This document shows, in pieces, positions 51,915 to 64,000 of a DNA stretch of 64,000 nucleotides. The position numbers and the translations under genes were made by a program. Position 1 is the stretch's first letter. Every line of letters starts with the position of its first letter. Source of the DNA: Brevundimonas subvibrioides (lineage in GTDB: Bacteria; Pseudomonadota; Alphaproteobacteria; Caulobacterales; Caulobacteraceae); assembly GCF_027271155.1 (NCBI RefSeq), contig NZ_CP114542.1, positions 2,775,001-2,839,000 of the forward strand, given 5' to 3'. The notes beneath the pieces were generated by a model that worked only from the letters and a program-made list of their open reading frames with translations, had not been told where the DNA came from and did no database searches.

Positions 51915-52825
51915 GCGCCCGCTCCGATGATGCCGCGCACGGCAAAGGCCGAGACCAGCATGCCGATGACGTAGAGGGTGGTGCCCGTGGCGTTGTACCA
52001 GGGGGTGAATTTCTTCGGGTCGCCAAGCAGCCGCGCCATCAGGACGAACTGGATCGCCAGCAGGACGCCGACGGCCAGGCCATGCCACGGGCGGTCCCAG
52101 GCGACCAGCAGCAGGGTCACGACGATGACCTGGGGCGCGGCCATGACGGCGCAGGCGATGCGGGCGGCGGACTCGACGCCCAGCTCTGCGGGCAGGGATT
52201 TCAGACCCAGCAGCCGGTCACCCTCGACCGCCTTGAAGTCGTTCAGGACCATGATGCCATAGGCCCCGAAGCTGTAGAGGGCGGCCAGGATGAGGACCGG
52301 AGCATGCGGCAGGGCCCCTGCCATGACGGCCGCGCCCGTGAACCAGGTCAGACCTTCATAGGACAGGGCCACCGCGAACGGCCCGGCCACGCCGTCCCGC
52401 TTCAGCCGCAGGGGCGGGGCGCTGTAGGCCCAGGCCAGGGCCAGACCCAGAAGGGTGGCGCCCAGCACCCAGGGTCCGGTCAGGGCCGCGACGACCACCG
52501 ACAGGACCGTCCAGATGATGGCGATGTAAAGGCCCCAGCGCCCGGGAATGCGGCCCGACGGGATCGGGCGGTTCGGCTCGTTGATCGCATCGACATGGCG
52601 GTCGAACCAGTCGTTGACGGCCTGGCTGGTGGCGCAGACCAGGGGTCCGGTCAGGGCGATACCGGCGATCAGGAACAGCCAGCGCCCCTGGAACGGCATG
52701 CCCGAGGAGACGACGCCGCACATGAAGGCCCACATCGGCGGGAACCAGGTGACAGGCTTGAACAGCTCCAGCACGGCGGCCGGAGAGGGCACGGAAATCG
52801 AGGGCGCGTCGAGCGTGCTGGCCAT
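51911..52825 (-). CDS. bchG: Bacteriochlorophyll synthase
   Basis: This 304-residue UbiA-type prenyltransferase attaches geranylgeranyl diphosphate to bacteriochlorophyllide a in the membrane. The catalytic Asp-rich motif is NDWFDRHVDAINEPNRPIPSG. The second motif NDFKAVEGDRLLGLKSLP is also present, with about eight membrane helices. ATG 52825 is chosen; an in-frame ATG five codons earlier is possible. A PpsR box lies 30 nt upstream. Confidence 0.97.
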   Translation of the reverse strand: MASTLDAPSISVPSPAAVLELFKPVTWFPPMWAFMCGVVSSGMPFQGRWLFLIAGIALTGPLVCATSQAVNDWFDRHVDAINEPNRPIPSGRIPGRWGLYIAIIWTVLSVVVAALTGPWVLGATLLGLALAWAYSAPPLRLKRDGVAGPFAVALSYEGLTWFTGAAVMAGALPHAPVLILAALYSFGAYGIMVLNDFKAVEGDRLLGLKSLPAELGVESAARIACAVMAAPQVIVVTLLLVAWDRPWHGLAVGVLLAIQFVLMARLLGDPKKFTPWYNATGTTLYVIGMLVSAFAVRGIIGAGA

Positions 52826-52854
52826 TTCGCACCGTCGCACTGGACAGCCGAAAG

Positions 52855-52872
52855 TGTCAACTTGGATTGACA
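52855..52872. promoter_or_regulatory. PpsR/CrtJ box upstream of bchG
   Basis: TGTCAACTTGGATTGACA is an exact TGT-N12-ACA match with palindromic TGTCA/TGACA ends. It lies 30 nt upstream of bchG in the 176-nt gap after ppsR. Only one exact box was seen here. Confidence 0.78.
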
Positions 52873-53001
52873 GTTTCGGGTGGTGCTGGAGTCAGGAAAA
52901 GTGACTCCTGCTTCTCCAGCGCATCGACCGCACCGGCAGTCTGGATCAGAGGTGCGACAGGATCGGTCGCCCGGACGGCCGGGCGCGCCGATGATCGCGG
53001 A

Positions 53002-54426
53002 TCAGTCGTCCAGATCGCCCAGGCCGTAGCGACGAAGCTTGGAATACAGGCTCTGGCGGCTGAGGCCCAGGACATCGGCGGCCGAGGCGCGGTTGTCCGA
53101 GGTCAGGGTCAGCGCCGCCTCGATGCAAAGCTTTTCGATCAGGTCGGTCGAATCGCGCACGATGTCCTTCATCGGCACGCGGCCGATCAGGTGGGTCAGC
53201 TGCTCGACCGACTGCGACACCGCCCCGCCGATGGCGGGCGCGACGGGGGCCTCGGCCATGCGACGCGCCACGTTGCGGATGCTGAAGCCATAGGTCGGCT
53301 GGGTGTCGTCAGGCACCACCACGGCGGTGACCTCCACGTCCTCCTGATCGCCGAACTGGCTGCGGATGACAGTGGCGAAGTTGCGCAGGGCACCGTGGTC
53401 GCGCAACTGGGCCAGCATGATCTTCAGGTCGATCTGCGGGCGGCCCAGGAACCGGTCCAGCGGGAGGTTCGTAGCCTCCTCGCGGCTGGCCAGATGGGTC
53501 AGGTCCAGGAAGGCCGGGTTGGCCGTCAGGATGCGCAGGTCGGTGTCGGTGACGACGAAGGCGTCGGAGATGCGCGACAGCACGGCCGTCAGGGTCGCAT
53601 TGGGATCGATTCCCTGGGCGATGGCATCGGGCGTCAGCCGCACCAGCAGCGACGAGGTCCGGTCGTGACGGAACATCGAAGCGGACAACAGGCAGGTCTC
53701 GCCATTGGCCAGCTTGACCTTGATCGCCTCACTGCCTGTGCTGCTTGTTGCGCCATCCAGCAGATCGGTGGCGGCGCTCACGCTCGCGGGGTCGAGCAGG
53801 GTGGCGAACCCCTGACCGACGACGCTGCCCTCTTCGCGGCCGGCGATCCGCGCCACGGCGGGATTGGCCTCCCTGACCTTGCGGGTCGGCGCATCGAGGA
53901 TCAGCACGGCCTCGGCCGCGCTCTGGAACAGGAGCCGGTATCGGGCTTCGGCCTGACGCAGCCTCAGGTAGTCCCGCTCGACCGATTGCTGCACCTGAAT
54001 CAGCCGCTGTTGCAACATGGCCGAGCCCTGCAAATCGCGCCCAAGCACGATCACGCGGCCTTCGGAACCTGCGCTGAAGGCGAAATAACGAATCGGCACT
54101 TCGCCGTCATCCGCAGGATGATTGACCTCGCGCCAGCGGGCGGGCTTGCCCGAAGCGACGTCGGCCAGCATCTCGGAAATCTTGTGGCGGCTCTCGTCGG
54201 TGACCGTGTCGATCCATGACCGGTTCATCCAGTCACCGATGCCATTTCGGGCCAGGTCGTTGGAAGATACGGATAAATCCCGGACGATCCCATCGCTGTC
54301 CAGCAACAGGGCGACATCGCTGGCGGCAGCCACCACCCCGGCGGTCGCCTCCGCCGTCAGTCCCTCAAGCGCCGTCTTCGGCTGCCGAAACGGTATGGTG
54401 ACCGACGGGGACGAAAGCATGGTCAT
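53002..54426 (-). CDS. ppsR: Photosynthesis repressor PpsR/CrtJ
   Basis: This 474-residue regulator has PAS-type domains (N-terminal, about 145-260 and 265-385) linked by a coiled-coil-like segment (AMLQQRLIQVQQSVERDYL). A C-terminal Fis-type helix-turn-helix follows (SAADVLGLSRQSLYSKLRRYGL). The Cys in LIEKLCIEAAL matches the redox-sensitive Cys in the DNA-binding region of Rhodobacter CrtJ/PpsR. It should repress bch, crt and puf genes under high oxygen. ATG 54426 is listed; a second ATG lies two codons in. It follows aerR by 31 nt. Confidence 0.96.
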   Translation of the reverse strand: MTMLSSPSVTIPFRQPKTALEGLTAEATAGVVAAASDVALLLDSDGIVRDLSVSSNDLARNGIGDWMNRSWIDTVTDESRHKISEMLADVASGKPARWREVNHPADDGEVPIRYFAFSAGSEGRVIVLGRDLQGSAMLQQRLIQVQQSVERDYLRLRQAEARYRLLFQSAAEAVLILDAPTRKVREANPAVARIAGREEGSVVGQGFATLLDPASVSAATDLLDGATSSTGSEAIKVKLANGETCLLSASMFRHDRTSSLLVRLTPDAIAQGIDPNATLTAVLSRISDAFVVTDTDLRILTANPAFLDLTHLASREEATNLPLDRFLGRPQIDLKIMLAQLRDHGALRNFATVIRSQFGDQEDVEVTAVVVPDDTQPTYGFSIRNVARRMAEAPVAPAIGGAVSQSVEQLTHLIGRVPMKDIVRDSTDLIEKLCIEAALTLTSDNRASAADVLGLSRQSLYSKLRRYGLGDLDD

Positions 54427-54457
54427 CCAGCGCCATTACGGGTCGGGTGGCGCTTGT

Positions 54458-55339
54458 TCAAGCGGCGGAGTGCTGCGGGGCGAATAGCCGCGCTGCTGCC
54501 AGAACGGCCTCTCGGGCATCGCCAGCGGTCTGATCGGCCCCGACCATTGCAACCCGGTCGGGATTTCCGGCGAAGGCGCGCCCCCCCACCATGACCCGGA
54601 CCGACGCATTCCTGGACACGGCGCGAAGGCGCGAGATCAGGGGGGTCAGGGGCTCCAGCCAGCGTTCATTGGCCATGGAGAAGCCGATCAGGTCGAAGCG
54701 TTCCGTCTGGACGATGTCTTCCAGATCCAGTGCCGTCGCGTCGGGCATGCAGATGGTCCGCCAGCCGGCCTGACGGAAATACTCGACCACCATGATGAGG
54801 CCCAGCGAATGCTGGTCGCCCGGCGTCAGGGCGAACAGGGCCGTACGGCCGTCGCCGCCGCCGCCCTCGACGTGGACGCGATCGGCATATTCATAGACGA
54901 GCTGCTGCAGGCGACACAGACCCACGGTCACGTCGGCGAACGTGCAGATATCCTGTTCCCACCACTCGCCCAGCAATTTGGCGGCCGGCGACAACAGTTC
55001 GAAATAGATGCCTTCGACCGATACGCCGCGCCGGACCAGCATTTCGACCTGATCGACCAGCGCAGACAGGTCCAGCGTCATCGTCTGGTGCGCAAAGCTT
55101 TCAAGCTCGGCCGACACCACAACGCCCAGATTCATCGGAATGACTTCGCTGCGACCGTTCTGGTGCGCGGCCAGAAGACGGGGAATGATCTCGCCCTCGA
55201 TCAGCTGGGCCAGGTCGATCGGCGACGGGACGCCCGACAGGCCGGACTCGGATCGACGGAACCGGACGACGTTGTCGCCATCACCCGACGATGTGGGAGA
55301 TCGATCGCGTGCGCCCCCGGCGCGATTAACGTAGGCCAT
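54458..55339 (-). CDS. ppaA: Cobalamin-binding antirepressor AerR/PpaA
   Basis: This 293-residue B12-binding light/redox regulator counters PpsR. The helical middle domain carries the W-box LLGEWWEQD (Trp126, Trp127). The cobalamin-binding half has the His motif GDQHSLG (His177) and MVGGRAFAG near the end. In Rhodobacter AerR binds light-exposed B12 and blocks CrtJ. It is upstream of ppsR in one transcript and divergent from bchF. Confidence 0.95.
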   Translation of the reverse strand: MAYVNRAGGARDRSPTSSGDGDNVVRFRRSESGLSGVPSPIDLAQLIEGEIIPRLLAAHQNGRSEVIPMNLGVVVSAELESFAHQTMTLDLSALVDQVEMLVRRGVSVEGIYFELLSPAAKLLGEWWEQDICTFADVTVGLCRLQQLVYEYADRVHVEGGGGDGRTALFALTPGDQHSLGLIMVVEYFRQAGWRTICMPDATALDLEDIVQTERFDLIGFSMANERWLEPLTPLISRLRAVSRNASVRVMVGGRAFAGNPDRVAMVGADQTAGDAREAVLAAARLFAPQHSAA

Positions 55340-55861
55340 CGACCCTCCTCCCCGGAGCGTGATCTCTTACGTCAGGCGAGATCCCCATCCACCCGGCGAA
55401 GTGTTTCCTCATCCAACCGGCGACCTTTTGGGAGAAGGTTGTCGGGCCGTCTCGCGCTTTGGTCCGGATCCGTCGCCCGAGAGGCGATCTCGAAGGATCT
55501 TCGGCAATCCACGCACGCACGTCACTTCCACTTACAGGCGACATTGGGTCCATCATTCCGGCAGCGAGTCAACCCCGGAGGTCGGTCCGGAAGTGTCAAT
55601 CTGGATTTACGTCCAATCTATTTGACACATGCGTGGCGACCGACCTAGGTTTCGATATCGCCTCTATCGGGGGGCGACCGGAGTCGGTCGATGTCATCGA
55701 GCGCGATCCATCATTCAGGCGGCCACAGCGATGCTTCCCAAGGGGGTGTTCGGGGTCTGCTCAGCCGGCGGTTCAGCGGTCTGATCGATCGCCTGGCCCC
55801 ATGTCCTTGGACGGCTCATACAGGCCAGCACAGCGTCAGCGACGTGGGTGCGGGCATCAGC
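55340..55861. promoter_or_regulatory. aerR-bchF divergent control region with imperfect PpsR boxes
   Basis: This 522-nt gap holds no convincing gene. Two overlapping near-matches to TGT-N12-ACA lie at 55594-55611 (TGTCAATCTGGATTTACG) and 55610-55627 (CGTCCAATCTATTTGACA). Each has one good half-site and one altered half-site, sharing CG at the junction. They probably tune bchFNBHLM and aerR-ppsR differently from the exact boxes elsewhere. A frame open from 55691 continues into bchF but lacks bchF-like residues, so it is left as leader. Confidence 0.6.
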
Positions 55862-59229
<3,368 letters not shown>

Positions 59230-59255
<26 letters not shown>

Positions 59256-62200
59256 TCGCGCACAGACGGGCCAGACCGCGCCACAGGTGCGAGTCGTCAT
59301 CGTCACCCTCGATAACCACCTGGCCGGCGCCATCGCCCAGGCCGAACAGGAATTGCGCAAGACCGCGCCCGGCCTGACCGTCGCCCTGCACGCCGCCTCC
59401 GAATGGGGCAGCGACCCGCACGCGCTCGACGCCTGCCTGAAGGATATCGCCACCGGCGACATCGTCATCGCCTCCATGCTGTTCGTCGACGACCACGTCC
59501 AGATGGTCCTGCCGGCGCTGAAGGCACGCAACGAAGCCTGCGACGCCATGGTCTGCATGATGTCGGCGGCCGAGGTCGTGAAACTGACCAGGATGGGCCC
59601 GTACCGCATGGACGGCTCGACCAAGGGTCCGCTGGCGATGCTGAAGAAGCTGCGCGGAAACACCAAGGCGACCGGCGGCGTCCCGGGCGAGAAGCAGATG
59701 GCCATGCTGCGCCGCCTGCCCAAGATCCTGGCCTTCGTGCCCGGCACGGCCCAGGACGTCCGCGCCTATTTCCTGACCCTGCAATACTGGTTCGCCGGCT
59801 CGACCGAAAACATGGTGTCGATGGTCCGCTATCTGGTGGACCGTTACGCCGACGGCGAGCGCCGGTTCCTGCGCGGCAACATGAAGGCGGCGGCACCGGT
59901 CGAATATCCCGAGATCGGCGTCTATCACCCGCGCATGGGCGGCACCGCCGCGGCCCGGATGTCGGAAACGCCCGCCACCCTGCCCGCGGTCGAGGGCGGC
60001 AACGGCACGGTCGGCCTGATCGTCCTGCGCTCCTATGTGCTGGCCGGTGACGCGGCGCATTACGACGGCGTGATCGAGGCCTTCGAGGCGCGGGGCATGA
60101 AGGTCATTCCGGCCTTCGCCAACGGCCTGGATGCACGCCCGGCCATGGACAAGCTGTTCATGAAGGACGGCCGCCCGACGGTTGACGCCCTGATCAACCT
60201 GACCGGTTTCTCGCTGGTCGGCGGACCCGCCTACAACGACTCCTCGGCCGCCGCCGTGACGCTCGGCAGGTTCGACGTGCCCTATGTCTCGGCGCATCCG
60301 CTGGAGTTCCAGTCCTTCCAGCAGTGGAGCGCGGGCGACCAGGGCCTGCTGCCGCTGGAGGCCACGATGATGGTCTCCATCCCCGAACTGGACGGCGGCA
60401 TCGCGCCGATGATGTTCGGCGGACGCACCGATGGATCGGATACGCCCTGCACGGGCTGCACCCGTCGCTGCACCTTCCCCGGCATGGATGCCAAGGCCAT
60501 GGTCGCCTGCCCCGAGCGCGCCGGGACCCTGGCCGATCGCGTCGGCAAGATGATCCGCCTGCGCCGTTCGGAACGGGCCGGGCGAAAGATCGCCGCGGTC
60601 CTGTTCAACTTCCCGCCCAATGCCGGGGCCGCCGGAACGGCCGCCCAGATGTCGGTCTGGGCCAGCCTGCACAAGACCCTGATCCGCCTGGCGGCCGAGG
60701 GCTATACCGTCGAGGTGCCCGAGACGATCGATGCGCTGCGCGAGGCGCTGCTGGAGGGCAACGCCGCCCGTTACGGCACCGACGGCAACGTCCACGCCCG
60801 CATTCCGGCCAATGAGCATGTGGCGCGCGAGCGCTGGCTGTCCGACATCGAGGCCGTCTGGGGCCCCGCGCCCGGCAAGTCGCTGGCCAACGGGTCGTCG
60901 ATCTTCGTGCTGGGGGCCCAATTCGGCAACGTCTTCGTCGGCCTGCAGCCGCCCTTCGGCATCGAGGGCGATCCGATGCGGCTGATGTTCGAGGGCGGGT
61001 TCGCGCCGACCCACGCCTTCAGCGCCTTCTATCGCTGGATCCGCGAGGACTTCGGGGCGCACGCCGTGCTGCATTTCGGCACCCACGGCGCGCTGGAGTT
61101 CATGCCCGGCAAGCAGACCGGCCTGTCGGAGGCCTGCTGGCCCGACCGTCTGATCGGCGACCTGCCGAACCTGTACCTCTATGCCGCCAACAATCCGTCC
61201 GAGGGCATGATCGCCAAGCGCCGCTCGAACGCGACCCTGATCAGCTACATCACGCCGCCGATCAACGATGCGGGCCTCTACAAGGGTCTGCTGGACCTCA
61301 AGGCCCTGGTCGATCGCTGGCGCGCCACCGAGATCGAGGCCTCGGCCGAACGCGCCGCCCTGAACCCGATGATCTTCGAGGCGGCCGAACTGCTGCACAT
61401 CGACCTGATCGACGGATCGGACGACGCCCGCGTCAACGCCCTGATCGCAACGCTGCAGGAGCTGGAACAGACGCTGATCCCCAACGGCCTGCACGTCCTC
61501 GGCGAGGCCTTCAGCCGCGACGAACGCATCGACCTGCTGATGGCCGTGGCCGAGGCCCGCGAGGGACCCAGGCCCGGCCGCGAGGCGGTCCAGGCCCTGG
61601 TCGACGGGGCCGATGCCCGCACGGCCCTGGGCATCAGCGGCCTGAACTCCGACACCGCCGGGGTCGAGCTGTTCCGCCATCTGCAGGCGACCAACGTCGC
61701 CCTGTCGTCCAATCCGGAGATGGAGGCGCTGATCGCGGCGCTGGACGGCGGATACGTCATGCCGTCGCCGGGCGGCGATCTGCTTCGCACGCCCGAGATG
61801 CTGCCCACGGGGCGCAACATCCACGGCTTCGACCCCTTCCGGATCCCTTCGGCCTACGCCGTCGCCGACGGCATGCGCCAGGCGGACCGGCTGCTGGCCA
61901 AACACCGCGAAGAGACCGGTGCGCTGCCGGAATCCATGGCCATCGTTCTGTGGGGGACCGACAATCTGAAGTCCGAAGGCGGTCCGATCGCCCAGGCCAT
62001 GGCCCTGATGGGCGCGCGCCCCCGCTTCGACGGATACGGCCGTCTGTGCGGCGCGGAGCTGGTGTCGCTGGAAGAGCTGGTCCGTCCGCGCATCGATGTG
62101 GTGGCCACGGTTTCCGGCATCTTCCGCGACCTGCTGCCGCTGCAGACCAGAATGCTGGCCGACGCCGCCTGGCTGGCCGCCACGGCCGACGAGCCGGTCG

Positions 62201-63003
62201 AGATGAACTTCGTGCGCAAACGCGCCCTGGAGCATCAGCTGAAGCTGGGCTGCGACATGGAAACGGCCTCGCTTCGCGTCTTCTCCAATGCCGAGGGTGC
62301 CTACGGAGCCTCGGTCAACTCCCTGATCGACTCGGGGGCCTGGACCGATGAGGGCGAGCTCGCCGACGCCTTCGAGAGCCGCAAGGGTTTCGCCTATGGC
62401 CGCAACGGCCGGCCGATGAAGCAGCCGGCCTTGCTGACCAGCGCCCTGGCCGGCATCGACCTGGCCTATCAGAACCTCGACTCGGTCGATCTGGGCGTCA
62501 CGACCATCGACCATTACGTCGACACCCTGGGCGGCGTGGCCAAGTCGGCCGAGCGCGCCAGAGGCAAGGCCGCGCCCGTCTATATCGGCGACCAGACGCA
62601 GGGCGAGGGCAAGGTTCGCACCCTGGCCGAACAGGTCACGCTTGAAAGCCGCACCCGCGTGCTGAACCCGCGCTGGTTCGAGGGCCAGCTGAAGCATGGC
62701 TCCGAAGGCGTCCGTGCCATCGAGGCCCAGGTCACCAATACGCTGGGCTGGTCCGCCACGACCGGTGACGTCCAGCCCTGGGTCTACAAGGAAATCTCCG
62801 AAACCTTCGTGCTGGATCCCGAGATGCGGGACCGCATGGCCAAATTGAATCCGAAAGCCTCCGCGCGGATGGCCAACCGCCTGCTGGAAGCGTCCGACCG
62901 CAACTACTGGGCTCCGGATGCCGCCATGCTGCAGGCGCTGCGCGATGCCGCCGACGAACTCGAAGACCGCCTCGAGGGGCTCAGCCCCGCTGTTGCGGCT
63001 TAA
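59230..63003 (+). CDS. bchH: Magnesium chelatase subunit H
   Basis: This 1257-residue porphyrin-binding catalytic subunit of Mg chelatase shows family features such as [27 protein letters not shown] (with the conserved HxxxE region), [16 protein letters not shown] and [19 protein letters not shown] 59230 ([12 protein letters not shown]) overlaps bchB and gives a normal length. It is followed by bchL after 9 nt, the usual bchFNBHLM order. Confidence 0.97.

Positions 63004-64000
<997 letters not shown>

Noticed and set aside
55691..55861. 57-codon N-terminal extension of bchF
   Set aside because: BchF proteins start at the LYTPEER region; the extension is not conserved-looking and would remove the leader.

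Overview
The window is about 68-70% GC bacterial DNA with dense, mostly overlapping genes. Gene content points to an alphaproteobacterium of the Caulobacterales, most likely Brevundimonas-like. The evidence is CckA, a CarD/CdnL protein next to a 7Fe ferredoxin, an S4 protein and a SUV3-like helicase, a fliQ-fliR-flhB block, and a complete-looking purple-bacterial photosynthesis gene cluster (PGC). The genus is inferred from remembered gene order, not from a search.

Region 1 (1-15 kb) is mainly housekeeping: DUF983 protein, tRNA-Arg(CCT), an ABA4-like membrane protein, SDR and DsbA-like enzymes, helicase, MFS transporter, S4 protein, YceI, FdxA, CarD, the cell-cycle kinase CckA, a photolyase-like flavoprotein and flagellar export genes. 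Within it, at 918-1217 on the minus strand, is a short gene for an exported protein that is about 59% identical to eukaryotic ubiquitin but lacks the C-terminal Gly-Gly.

Region 2 (15-31.8 kb) is ordinary metabolism: acyltransferase behind a sigma54-like promoter, TyrA-like dehydrogenase, dihydroorotase, GT9 glycosyltransferase, YgfZ, Tag, RNase HII, an adenine methylase, pyruvate kinase and two secreted phosphatase-like proteins. It also has a tightly overlapping three-gene operon (beta-ketoacyl synthase III-like, haem-oxygenase-like diiron protein, unknown protein) that looks like an uncharacterised lipid-derived pathway, a lower-GC islet with two orphan membrane proteins, and several palindromic intergenic repeats.

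Region 3 (32-64 kb) is the PGC. On the minus strand crtF-bchCXYZ-pufBALM forms a superoperon. crtD-crtC run on the plus strand, then bchI-bchD-bchO plus a 56-residue ORF on the minus strand. Next come a DUF3422 gene and a lipid-anchored cytochrome c on plus, then aerR-ppsR and bchG-bch2-bchP-orf on minus. Finally bchFNBHL and the start of bchM run on plus to the window edge. Together these encode Mg chelatase (BchHID), dark protochlorophyllide reductase (BchLNB), chlorophyllide reductase (BchXYZ), the bacteriochlorophyll tail steps (BchC, F, G, P), late carotenoid steps (CrtC, D, F), LH1 and the reaction centre core. No pufC and no LH2 genes are seen. Exact TGT-N12-ACA boxes, the PpsR/CrtJ recognition motif, lie upstream of bchC, crtD, bchI and bchG, with imperfect boxes between aerR and bchF. 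This suggests one PpsR-AerR circuit governs the cluster and an aerobic anoxygenic phototroph lifestyle. The membrane-tethered cytochrome is the obvious candidate electron donor to a reaction centre without PufC.
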